This document shows positions 18,951-27,153 of a stretch of DNA of 64,000 nt, in pieces. How positions within the stretch are numbered: position 1 is the first letter of the stretch; each line of letters opens with the position of its first letter. A program made the position numbers and the translations under genes. The stretch covers positions 2,976,001 to 3,040,000 of the forward strand of contig NZ_CP194857.1 of the NCBI RefSeq assembly GCF_051020515.1. Direction: 5' to 3'. Source of the DNA: CALKWS01 sp051020515. GTDB taxonomy: Bacteria > Actinomycetota > Actinomycetes > Actinomycetales > Beutenbergiaceae. The notes beneath the pieces are model-generated. The model worked only from the letters and a program-made list of their open reading frames with translations, had not been told where the DNA came from and ran no database searches.

Positions 18951-19953
18951 ACTCCCCGAGGTGGAAACCGTTCGGGCGGGACTGGCGGCGCACGTGCCGG
19001 GCCGCACCATCACCGCGGTGACGGTCTACCGGGACCGTGCCGTGCGCCGCCAGGCGGGGGGAGCGGCCCAGTTCGAGTCGATGCTGATCGGGCGGACCAT
19101 CACCGCGGTGGTGCGTCGCGGCAAGTTCTGCTGGTTGTTGCTCAGCGGCCCGGACGGGGCCGGGGAGGATTACGCGCTGCTGGCCCACCTGGGTATGAGC
19201 GGGCAACTGCTGGTGCGCTCGGCGCCCGGCGGGGAGCACCCGCACCTGCGGATCCGGATATCGATGCACGACGACGGCGAGGTCTGGTTCGTGGACCAGC
19301 GCACCTTCGGCTACCTCTCCGTGGATGATCTGGTCCCCACCCGCGACGGGGGCCCGGGAGGTTTCGCCGGTCCGGCTCCGGGCCCCGAGCAGTCCGTCCG
19401 GTCCGCAGCCGACCCGATCACCCCGGACCCGGGCGTGCCCAGCGACGGACAGGCCGCCGGGGCCGGTTCGATGCTGCCACGGTCGGTGGAACACATCGGG
19501 CGGGACCTGCTCGATCCGCTGCTGGCCCCGGGCATGCCCGGGCGAGCGGGCTTGAACCGTCGCCTGCGGTTGGGCCGACGGGACCTCAAACGGGCCCTGC
19601 TGGATCAGGAACTGACCTCCGGTATCGGCAATATCTACGCCGACGAGGCACTGTGGCGGGCGCGGCTGCACTATCAGCGCCGCACCGACCGGCTGCGCCC
19701 AGCCGTCGTCGATGAACTGCTCGACGCCGCCACCGAGGTGATGCAGGAGGCGCTGGTGGCAGGCGGCACGAGTTTCGATGCGCTGTACGTCAACGTCGAC
19801 GGGACGGCCGGCTACTTCGACCGGGCCCTCGCGGTGTACGGAAGGGCGGGGCAGCCGTGCCCGCGATGCGGGGCCATCATCGTGCGGGAGTCGTTCATGA
19901 ACCGGTCGTCCTACTTCTGCCCCCGGTGTCAGCGCCGCCCGCGCCGGCTCTGA
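18943..19953 (+). CDS. mutM: Formamidopyrimidine-DNA glycosylase
   Basis: 336 residues. Removes 8-oxoguanine and other oxidised purines. Starts V(M)PELPEVETVRAGL, so the catalytic Pro2 and Glu3 are in place; the lysine is in RRGKFCW. LTSGIGNIYADEALW is the helix-two-turns-helix region and CPRCGAII...YFCPRCQ is the zinc finger. A Pro/Gly/Ser-rich insert of about 45 residues (about residues 132-178) makes it longer than the usual 270-290. GTG start, coupled to rnc. Confidence 0.96.
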   Translation: MPELPEVETVRAGLAAHVPGRTITAVTVYRDRAVRRQAGGAAQFESMLIGRTITAVVRRGKFCWLLLSGPDGAGEDYALLAHLGMSGQLLVRSAPGGEHPHLRIRISMHDDGEVWFVDQRTFGYLSVDDLVPTRDGGPGGFAGPAPGPEQSVRSAADPITPDPGVPSDGQAAGAGSMLPRSVEHIGRDLLDPLLAPGMPGRAGLNRRLRLGRRDLKRALLDQELTSGIGNIYADEALWRARLHYQRRTDRLRPAVVDELLDAATEVMQEALVAGGTSFDALYVNVDGTAGYFDRALAVYGRAGQPCPRCGAIIVRESFMNRSSYFCPRCQRRPRRL

Positions 19954-20028
19954 GCCGGGCTGGGAGGCTTTCGCCGCGGCTGTTAACGCCCCCCGGGCGG
20001 CACCGAGTCCCCTGACCGTGCGCCGGTG

Positions 20029-20958
20029 TCAGGTATGCGGGTCCGAGCGCACGTCCTCCTCGTCCGGGTGAACCCGGGACAGCGCCGTGTGCTCACGGTC
20101 CACCTTGCGCCCGAGCAGGAACAGGCCCAGCACCAGGGCCGAACCGAGCAGGAAGACGGCCACCGCCAGGCCCACCTGCTCATCCGGTGCGAGCAGCTCG
20201 CGCCCGTCGCCCTGCCAGGGCCACAGCGCCCGCAGCGCCCCGGCCACCACGCCGGTGAGTACCACGAGCGTGACCTCACGCCGGTGCGCCAGCAACCATT
20301 GCAGGCCCTTGACGAACAGTGCGAGACCCGTGATCAGGCCGGCCACGAAGATGCCCAGGTAGGTCAGGTCCCGGGAGTTCAGCGCCTCCAGGGTCGGCTC
20401 GTACAGGCCGAGGGTGAGCAGGATGAATGCCCCGGAGGTGCCGGGCAGTACCAGGGCGCACACCGCCACCGCGGCGGCGGCGAAGATCAGTGGCGCGACC
20501 GGATCGAGGTTCCCTGGTGGCAGGCCCACCAGGAAGAACACACCGACGGCCACCGCGACGCCCAGGAGCACCTGGCCGGCGGACCAGCGGGTGCCCTTCA
20601 TGGTGATCGGCACGATGATCGCGGTGGCCGTCATGCCCATGAACAGCGCCAGCATCGGGATCGGGTGGTCCTCGACCAGTGGAGCCAGGAACCGCGCGCC
20701 CAGCAGCACCGCCGGTACCATCCCGGCCAGCAGCGCCAGGATCACCTTCCAGTTCACCCGTCCGAACTCCATCCGGGCGCGGGCGCGGTCGGTGATCAGG
20801 GCCTTGACGCCGCTGAGGAAGTGGCCGGCGGAGGTGATGATCGTCTCGTACACCCCGGTGACCAGGGCGATCGTGCCGCCGCTGACCCCGGGCATCACTT
20901 CCGCGGTGCCGATCAGACCACCGCGGATCACGGTGTAGACGCTACGAAGGAGGGACAC
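20029..20958 (-). CDS. DUF368 membrane protein (PopT-type undecaprenyl-phosphate translocase)
   Basis: 309 residues with about eight membrane helices. N-terminal GTAEVMPGVSGGTIAL and the repeated LVLPGTSGAFILLTLG show the internal PGxSGG/S duplication that defines DUF368. Members such as PopT recycle the C55-phosphate lipid carrier across the membrane for cell-wall synthesis; that role is known for the family, not shown here. GTG start with AAGGAGG-like sequence just upstream. It stands alone, convergent with mutM. Confidence 0.88.
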   Translation of the reverse strand: MSLLRSVYTVIRGGLIGTAEVMPGVSGGTIALVTGVYETIITSAGHFLSGVKALITDRARARMEFGRVNWKVILALLAGMVPAVLLGARFLAPLVEDHPIPMLALFMGMTATAIIVPITMKGTRWSAGQVLLGVAVAVGVFFLVGLPPGNLDPVAPLIFAAAAVAVCALVLPGTSGAFILLTLGLYEPTLEALNSRDLTYLGIFVAGLITGLALFVKGLQWLLAHRREVTLVVLTGVVAGALRALWPWQGDGRELLAPDEQVGLAVAVFLLGSALVLGLFLLGRKVDREHTALSRVHPDEEDVRSDPHT

Positions 20959-21044
20959 GGCGCAACCTTAACCGCTGCGTGCGCCGTGGGTCGGTGCGGC
21001 GCCGCGCCCGCGCCGCGGTGGGCGCAGATGCCTCAGGTGCGCAC

Positions 21045-21082
21045 CGTCGTCGTCGGGCCCTTCGTCAGGGCCGACGACGACG
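21045..21082. terminator. Strong GC hairpin downstream of kdgK
   Basis: Left arm CGTCGTCGTCGG-GCCC (21045-21060) pairs with GGGCCGACGACGACG (21068-21082) with one bulged base and loop TTCGTCA. It starts 30 bp past the kdgK stop and so can end the eda-kdgK transcript. Confidence 0.65.
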
Positions 21083-21111
21083 CAGCGCGACCCGGTGCGG
21101 CACGGCGGTGA

Positions 21112-22212
21112 TCAGCGGTCCACGCGGGCGCTGCCCCCACCGGCGAGTTTGACCACCTGGTCCTTGGTGACCATGGAGGTGTCACCCGGGGTGGTCATCG
21201 CCAGCAGGCCGTGGGCGGCGCCGTACTCCACCGCGGTGGCCAGCGGCTCACCTGTGATCAGGCCGTAGATGAGGCCGGAGGCGAAGGAGTCGCCGCCGCC
21301 CACACGGTCCATGATCTCCATGTTCTTGCGGTGGGTCGCCTCGGCGAAGCCCTCGTCGGCGGACCAGGCGATCGCGCCCCAGTCGTTGTCCGAGGCGGTG
21401 TGCACGGTGCGCAGCGTGTTGCCGATCACCTGGAAGTTCGGGAACGTCTTCGAGGCGGTGGCGATCATGGACTTGAAACTGGAGATGTCCAGGTCGGCGA
21501 GATTCTCGTCCACGCCCTCCACCTCGAACCCGAGGGAGGCGGTGAAGTCCTCCTCGTTACCGATCATCACGTCGATGTGCGGGGCGATCCGGGAGTTGAC
21601 CTCCCGGGCCTTGTCCACCCCGCCGATCGACTTCCACAGGCTCGGGCGGTAGTTCAGGTCGTAGGAGACGATCGTGCCGTGCTTCTTCGCCGCGGTCACG
21701 GCCTCGACCACGACCTCGGCGGTGGTCTCGCTCAGTGCGGCGAAGATCCCGCCGGTGTGCAACCAGCGCACGCCCAGGTCGCCGAAGATGTGGTCCCAGT
21801 CCACATCGCCGGGTGCGAGCCGGCTGGCGGCGGTGTGCCCGCGGTCTGAGACACCGACCGCCCCGCGCACGCCGAAACCGCGCTCGGTGAAGTTCAGCCC
21901 GTTGCGGGCCTCGCGGCCCAGACCGTCGAAGGGGGTCCACTTGATGAAGGAGGGGTCCACCCCACCGGTGAGGATGAAGTCCTCCACCAGGCGGCCCACC
22001 TCGTTGTCCACCAAGGCCGTCACCACGGCGGCACGCAGGCCGAAGGCGCGGCGCAGGCCCCGGGCCACGTTGTACTCGCCACCACCTTCCCAGACCCGGA
22101 ACTGCCGCGTGGTGCGGATGCGTCCATCGCCGGGGTCCAGCCGCAGCATCACCTCGCCCAGGGACAGCACGTCGTAGCGGGTTTCCTCAGCGGGGCGGAT
22201 GTTCAGAGCCAT
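21112..22212 (-). CDS. kdgK: 2-keto-3-deoxygluconate kinase, PfkB family
   Basis: 366 residues. Phosphorylates KDG to KDPG. The N-terminal VLSLGEVMLRLDPG and GGGEYNVARGLRR, and the C-terminal catalytic-base loop RVGGGDSFASGLIYG are PfkB signatures. GGGEYNVA with Asn in the sugar-binding loop is typical of KDG kinases. Start ATG at 22212 has AGGAG at a good distance. It follows eda after 165 bp on the same strand. UxaA at 14.8 kb would supply its substrate. Confidence 0.9.
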   Translation of the reverse strand: MALNIRPAEETRYDVLSLGEVMLRLDPGDGRIRTTRQFRVWEGGGEYNVARGLRRAFGLRAAVVTALVDNEVGRLVEDFILTGGVDPSFIKWTPFDGLGREARNGLNFTERGFGVRGAVGVSDRGHTAASRLAPGDVDWDHIFGDLGVRWLHTGGIFAALSETTAEVVVEAVTAAKKHGTIVSYDLNYRPSLWKSIGGVDKAREVNSRIAPHIDVMIGNEEDFTASLGFEVEGVDENLADLDISSFKSMIATASKTFPNFQVIGNTLRTVHTASDNDWGAIAWSADEGFAEATHRKNMEIMDRVGGGDSFASGLIYGLITGEPLATAVEYGAAHGLLAMTTPGDTSMVTKDQVVKLAGGGSARVDR

Positions 22213-22377
22213 CGTGGCTGCTCCTTCGAGATCGGGGATGTGGTTCGGATCGGCCGGTGGTCAGGCCGGAAGGTTGGGTGGTGGTGGCACAACCATGGGG
22301 TGGCCGTGGGGGACCGTCCGGGGGCTGTGGCGCCGCCCGGCGCGTCGCCGGCGGGCCCAAGGCCAGCCGGCGCCAGG

Positions 22378-23007
22378 TCAGCGGGCGGCCAGGCGCACGG
22401 CCTCGGCGGTCAGGCCGCTGATCTCGTCGAACGCGCCTGCAGCGACCTTGTCCCGCGGCACCATCCAGGATCCGCCCACGGCCAGCACGCTCGGCAGGTC
22501 CAGGTACTCGGCGAGGTTGGACGGGCCTATCCCGCCGGTGGGCACGAACCGCAGCCCGCCGAACGGGGCGGACAGGGCCTTGATCGCCTTGGCGCCCCCG
22601 GAGGTCTCGGCGGGGAAGAACTTCACCACCTCCAGGCCGGCCGCGAGCGCGGCCTGGACCTCGGAGGCGGTCACGGCGCCGGGTAGCGGCAGCACGCCGC
22701 GCTCCTGGGCCCGGGCCACCACGGGAGCGTGGAAGCCGGGGGAGACGATGTACCGCGCCCCCGCGTCCACGGCGGCGTCCACCTGTTCCGGGGTGAGGAC
22801 GGTGCCCGCCCCGACCAGCACGTCACCGCGGGCGGCGAAGGCCTTGATCGCCTCGGCCGCGGCGCTGGTGCGGAAGGTCACCTCCGCCACCGGGAGGCCA
22901 CCGGCGACCAGGGCCTGGGCCAGGGGATCGGCGGAGCGGGCGTCGTCGAGCACCACCACGGGCACCAGCCGCGCGGCGCCCAGTTGCTCGAGAAGTTCAG
23001 TGGACAT
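22378..23007 (-). CDS. eda: KDPG/KHG aldolase
   Basis: About 209 residues. Cleaves 2-keto-3-deoxy-6-phosphogluconate to pyruvate and glyceraldehyde-3-phosphate. EVTFRTSAAAEAI holds the conserved Glu, GAGTVLTPEQVDAAV the phosphate site, and EVVKFFPAE the Schiff-base lysine. The inner ATG at 23007 is preferred because AGGAG lies six bases before it; the ATG at 23013 touches the ribosome site. A LacI-type operator is centred about 21 bp upstream. Confidence 0.93.
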   Translation of the reverse strand: MSTELLEQLGAARLVPVVVLDDARSADPLAQALVAGGLPVAEVTFRTSAAAEAIKAFAARGDVLVGAGTVLTPEQVDAAVDAGARYIVSPGFHAPVVARAQERGVLPLPGAVTASEVQAALAAGLEVVKFFPAETSGGAKAIKALSAPFGGLRFVPTGGIGPSNLAEYLDLPSVLAVGGSWMVPRDKVAAGAFDEISGLTAEAVRLAAR

Positions 23008-23021
23008 CGGCATCTCCTGAT

Positions 23022-23036
23022 CGCAAACGTTTACAG
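23022..23036. promoter_or_regulatory. LacI-family operator 1, eda side
   Basis: GCAAACGTTTAC (23023-23034) is a near-perfect palindrome around CG at 23028-23029. It lies just upstream of eda on the minus strand and fits repression or control of eda-kdgK by the divergent LacI-type regulator. Confidence 0.7.
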
Positions 23037-23089
23037 CAAGCCTTGACGGGGAACGCTAGCACGGACAGGATAAGGGCTACAAGAGTGAC

Positions 23090-23104
23090 CGGAAACGTTT
23101 GCAG
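23090..23104. promoter_or_regulatory. LacI-family operator 2, regulator side
   Basis: GGAAACGTTTGC (23091-23102) is palindromic around CG at 23096-23097, exactly 68 bp from operator 1 centre to centre. It lies about 115 bp upstream of the lacI-type gene and suggests autoregulation or DNA looping with operator 1. Confidence 0.7.
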
Positions 23105-23217
23105 CCTCGACCGTCCGCAGCGTTGTGGTCGATCCGCCCCGTCCTCTCGGGGTGTGGTCGCCCGCAGCGAAGTGAGCGGGGCGTAAGTCTGCCACGCACG
23201 CGGCGGGAAGGTGGGGC

Positions 23218-24291
23218 ATGAGCACGACCATTCATGACGTGGCCCGCACCAGCGGGGTCTCAACCGCCACCGTCTCGCGGGCGCTGGCCGGATCACCCGG
23301 CGTGGCCGCCGCCACCCGGGCCCGGGTGGCCCGGGCCGCCCGGGAGCTCGGCTACGTGCCCAACCGTGCCGCCCGGCAGCTGGTCACCGGCCGGGGCTAC
23401 TCGGTCGGTCTGGTGCTACCGGACCTGGAGAACTCCTTCTACTCCTCGGTGACCAAGGGTGTGCAGCAGCGGGTGCGGGCCGCGGGCTTCACCGCGGTGG
23501 TGGCCGACACCGATGAGGACGTCGAGACCGAGCGAGCGGTCCTGGAACAGTTGGCGGCCGGGATCGATCGGCTGATCCTCGCCTCCCCCCGGGTGCCCGA
23601 TGAGGACCTGCTCGAGTTGTCCACCCGGGCGGACCTGGTGCTGATCAACCGGCAGGTTCCGGCCCGGCCCGGCGCCGGGGCGGCGGGCGCCGGGGACGGC
23701 CACGTGGTCCGGGACGGCATCGCCAGTGTGGTGCCGGACAACGCCAGCGGGATCGCCCAATCGATCCGACACCTGCGCAACCTCGGCCACCGCCGGATCG
23801 GCTATGCCGGCGGGCCCGGTACCTCCTGGTCGGATGCGCGGCGCCGCGCCGCCTACCGAGCCGATTCCCAAGGTGTGCAGATCGTGGACCTGGGGGCCTT
23901 TCGGCCCGGGCAGGCCGGGGGTGTCACCGCGGCGGATGAGGCGATCGCCACGGGGGTCAGCGCGGTGCTGGCCTTCAACGACCAACTCGCCATCGGCATG
24001 CTGGGCCGCTTCGCCGCTCGCCGCGTGGCCGTGCCGGAGCAGATCTCGGTGGTCGGGTTCGACGACGTGCAGGTGGCCGCCCTGCTGGCTCCGGCGCTGA
24101 CCACCGTGGCGGTGCCGGCGAAGCGGATGGGAGCCCGGGCCGTGGACCTCCTGCTGGCCACGCACGCCCCGGCCCGCCGGTTCCGGCCCAGTCCGGTCCA
24201 GTCGGTGGAAGCGGTGGAACTTCAGGTCCGGGCCTCCACCGCGGAACCGTTCCAACCGCCAGCGGGCGCCGGCAGCGCCCCAGTAGAGTGA
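23218..24291 (+). CDS. LacI-family transcriptional regulator
   Basis: 357 residues. N-terminal helix-turn-helix TTIHDVARTSGVSTATVSRALAG with hinge helix NRAARQLVTG, then a periplasmic-binding-protein-like sugar domain (VGLVLPDLENSFYSSVTKGV to the end). It is divergent from eda-kdgK, with two palindromes between, so KDG/KDPG metabolism is the likely target; a third similar site before uxaA extends the proposed regulon. A sugar acid or KDG/KDPG as effector is inference. Confidence 0.92.
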   Translation: MSTTIHDVARTSGVSTATVSRALAGSPGVAAATRARVARAARELGYVPNRAARQLVTGRGYSVGLVLPDLENSFYSSVTKGVQQRVRAAGFTAVVADTDEDVETERAVLEQLAAGIDRLILASPRVPDEDLLELSTRADLVLINRQVPARPGAGAAGAGDGHVVRDGIASVVPDNASGIAQSIRHLRNLGHRRIGYAGGPGTSWSDARRRAAYRADSQGVQIVDLGAFRPGQAGGVTAADEAIATGVSAVLAFNDQLAIGMLGRFAARRVAVPEQISVVGFDDVQVAALLAPALTTVAVPAKRMGARAVDLLLATHAPARRFRPSPVQSVEAVELQVRASTAEPFQPPAGAGSAPVE

Positions 24292-24313
24292 CCGGCATGA
24301 GCAAGGCATCCGC

Positions 24314-24985
24314 ATGACCGAGGACATCCGCGTCATGATCATCGACGATCACGAGGTGGTCCGTCGTGGCCTGCTCGAGGTGGTCCAGCGAGCCGAGGGC
24401 CTGGAGGTGGTGGCCGAGGCCAGTTCGGTGGCCGAGGCGACGCGCCGGCTCGTGCTGGTGCGTCCGGATGTGCTGCTGGTGGACCTGCAACTGCCCGATG
24501 GTACCGGGATCGAGATCATCAACGCCGCCGGCCGGCATGTGCCCGAGGCCGGGTGCATCGTGCTGACCTCGTTCGACGACGACGACGCGGTGGCCGCCTC
24601 CCTGGCGGCCGGCGCCAAGGCGTTCGTGCTCAAGACCGTCCGCGGGGCCGAGATCGCCGACGTGATCCGCTCGGTCGCGGCCGGTCGAACCCTGCTCGAT
24701 GAACGCACCGTGACGCGCCGCAAGGCCCACGTCGAGGACCCGACAGCGGATCTGACCGCCTCCGAACTGCGGATCGTCGAACTCATCGGTGAGGGGCTGG
24801 CCAACCGGCAGATCGCCGAGGTCCTCGGGGTGGCGGAGAAGACCGTGAAGAACCACGTCACCGCGGTGCTGGCGAAGATGGGCCTGCAGCGCCGGACGCA
24901 GGTGGCCGCATGGGTGGCCGGGCAACGCTCATCCGGGTGGCGGGGCGCCCAGGAGAGCGCGGCTCAGCCCGGCCGGCACCCCTGA
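24314..24985 (+). CDS. NarL/LuxR-family response regulator
   Basis: 223 residues. Receiver domain with acidic pair IIDDHE, phospho-acceptor Asp in LLVDLQLPDG (about residue 57), Thr in VLTSFDD and Lys in FVLKTVRGAE. C-terminal LuxR-type DNA-binding domain: LTASELRIVELIGEGLANRQIAEVLGVAEKTVKNHV. It resembles DevR/DosR-type regulators. Its likely partner is the GAF histidine kinase at 27.2-28.8 kb, separated from it by two unrelated genes and on the other strand; the pairing is inferred from family. Confidence 0.92.
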   Translation: MTEDIRVMIIDDHEVVRRGLLEVVQRAEGLEVVAEASSVAEATRRLVLVRPDVLLVDLQLPDGTGIEIINAAGRHVPEAGCIVLTSFDDDDAVAASLAAGAKAFVLKTVRGAEIADVIRSVAAGRTLLDERTVTRRKAHVEDPTADLTASELRIVELIGEGLANRQIAEVLGVAEKTVKNHVTAVLAKMGLQRRTQVAAWVAGQRSSGWRGAQESAAQPGRHP

Positions 24986-25039
24986 GGAGACCCTGCCCCT
25001 CCCGGGCCACCACAGCCCCGGGGCTGCAAGGATGGAGCC

Positions 25040-26439
25040 ATGACCTCCTCCGAGCACACCGGCGCCCCAGGTTCCATCCCACCAGACTCTCCGGCCGACG
25101 CCGCGCTGCGCGAGCGCGTTGCGGGCCTGATGCCCCGAGCGCTGGCGGACCTGGGTGACCTGGTCGCCTTCCGCTCCGTCGCCGACGCCGAGGTGGAGGA
25201 CCCGGCTCAGTGCATCGCAGCAGCGCACTGGGTGCGCCGAGCCCTCATCGACGAGGGTCTGACCGCGGACCTGGTGCCCACCCCTGACGGCAGCGATGCG
25301 GTGATCGGGCACTACCAGGGGCCACCGGGAGCCCCCCGGGTGCTGCTGTACGCCCACTACGACGTCCAGCCCGCCACCCCTGCCCAGTGGACTGGCGATC
25401 CCTGGACGCTGACCGAGCGGGAGGGGCGCTACTACGGTCGGGGGGCCGCGGACTGCAAGGGATCGGTGATCACCCACCTGACCGCCCTGCGGGCGTTGCG
25501 GGCCGACGGCGACTATCCGGTCTCCCTGACCGTTGTGGTGGAGGGGTCGGAGGAGCAGGGCACCGGCGGGCTGGAACAACTCGTCCTGGCCGATCCCGAC
25601 AGCTTCGCTGCCGACGTGATCCTGATCCAGGACACCGGGAACGCCGCGGTGGGGGTGCCGACCCTCACCGTCGCGCTGCGTGGTGTGGTCGATGCGACGG
25701 TGCGGGTGCAGTCCCTGAGCACATCCCTGCACTCGGGTGCCTTCGGTGGAGCGCCCCCGACGCCCTGGCGGCGCTGATCGCCATCCTGGCCAGCCTGCGC
25801 AACGCCGACGGTGACACCGTGATCGATGGGCTGCCGGCCACCGGCACCTGGGACGGGATGGGGTATGACACCGAGCAGTTCGCCCGCGACGCCGGATTGG
25901 TGGACGGGGCCCAGGTGATCGGTTCGGGCACCGTGGCGGACCAGATCTGGGCGCGGCCGGCCGCGACCGTGCTGGGTATCGACGCTCCGGCGGTGGAGGG
26001 TGCGGTGGCGGCGATCCAGCCCCGAGCCGCGGCCCGGGTGAACCTGCGTATCCCGCCCTCGGTCGATCTGGCCGAGGCCGAGACCGCCCTGGTGGAGCAC
26101 CTTCGGTCGCACGCCCCGTGGGGTGTCGAGGTGGCGGTGGAGGTGACCGGACGCGGCCGGCCCTTCGCCGCGCGCACCGACACCCCTGCCTTCGCCGAAC
26201 TCAGCAACGCGCTGGCCCAGTCCTACGGCCGGGCCACGGTGACGAACGGTCAGGGCGGAGCCATCCCGTTGACCGCAGCGCTGGCCGAGGCGCACCCGCA
26301 GGCCGCGATCGTCATGCTCGGCCTGTCCGAACCGGAGTCACGGATGCACGCCCCCGACGAGAGCGTGCACCCCGGGGAGATCGAGCACATCGCGCTGGGC
26401 ACGGCGCTGTTCATGCGCCGGCTGGGTGGGCGTGGCTGA
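25040..26439 (+). CDS. M20 family metallopeptidase/dipeptidase (frameshifted)
   Basis: About 466 residues. Zinc-dependent exopeptidase of the M20 dipeptidase/carboxypeptidase group. LLYAHYDVQPA (metal His and catalytic Asp), YGRGAADCKG (bridging Asp), VVVEGSEEQGTGG (catalytic Glu and metal Glu) and the dimerisation-domain LHSGAFGG are present in order; the last metal ligand lies in MHAPDESVHPGEIEH. The frame breaks in a C run at 25752-25757; adding one C gives GGAPPDALAAL. The gene is probably intact in the organism. Cytoplasmic; the peptide substrate is unknown. Confidence 0.9.
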
Positions 26440-26553
26440 CCCACGGGCTGCTGGCCGAGCGACCGAGGTCGGTGCGACGCCGATCCACGGCTGCGCAACA
26501 CCGCGGGTCGGTGCGACATAGAGCCGGCACGAGCCGAACTGGAGGGAACGGTC

Positions 26554-27132
26554 ATGGTGCGGGCGATGCTTCGGGCAGTGTTCCTGCTGGTGGCGATGGG
26601 GGTGCTGGCCGGCTGTTCCGGTGCAGTGCCCGGGTACGCACCCGGCGTGCAGCCGTTGGCGAAGGTCGAAGGATGGCGCGTCGAGCCGTTTCACCCCGAC
26701 GTGCCCTTCGGGCTCGTGGAGGTTGCCTACGACCGCGACACCGCCGAGCAGGCGTGGCGGGAGAACGTGCCGGAGGATCTCGGGGAGGGCGACAGCGCGG
26801 AGGGGGAGCCGGGGCGCTACGGCTCATTGGACGGTGTCGACTTCTCTGCTCAGGTGCTGGTGGTGTGGCACTCGGGCCAGTCCGGCAGTTGTCCGAGTTG
26901 GCTGGCCGGAATCGAAAGTGACGGTGCGGCGGTCGCGATCGAACGGGGCGAGTATGTTCCGCAGGACGCGTGCACCGATGACTACAACCCGTACCGCATG
27001 GTGCTCGCCGTTGCCGCCGACCGGCTGCCTGAGCCTGGTCTGCTGCCGACCCAGGACGTCGTGATCGACACCATCTCCGACGGCCGCGTCAGCGCCTACC
27101 CGGACGAGCGCGTCACGAACCAGAGCGGGTGA
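26554..27132 (+). CDS. Putative lipoprotein of unknown function
   Basis: 192 residues. A short signal peptide ends in lipobox VLAGC (Cys about residue 21), predicting a membrane-anchored extracytoplasmic protein. The mature part has three further cysteines (GSCPSW, DACTDDY) and no recognised motif. GGAGG lies upstream of the ATG. It stands between the M20 peptidase gene and the convergent histidine kinase gene. I do not recognise its family. Confidence 0.7.
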   Translation: MVRAMLRAVFLLVAMGVLAGCSGAVPGYAPGVQPLAKVEGWRVEPFHPDVPFGLVEVAYDRDTAEQAWRENVPEDLGEGDSAEGEPGRYGSLDGVDFSAQVLVVWHSGQSGSCPSWLAGIESDGAAVAIERGEYVPQDACTDDYNPYRMVLAVAADRLPEPGLLPTQDVVIDTISDGRVSAYPDERVTNQSG

Positions 27133-27153
27133 ACCGCCCGGACCGGACGGAGT

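Noticed and set aside
25040..26439. M20 peptidase and other split genes as true pseudogenes
   Set aside because: Single-base breaks in C/G runs occur equally in essential genes, and both halves keep all catalytic residues.
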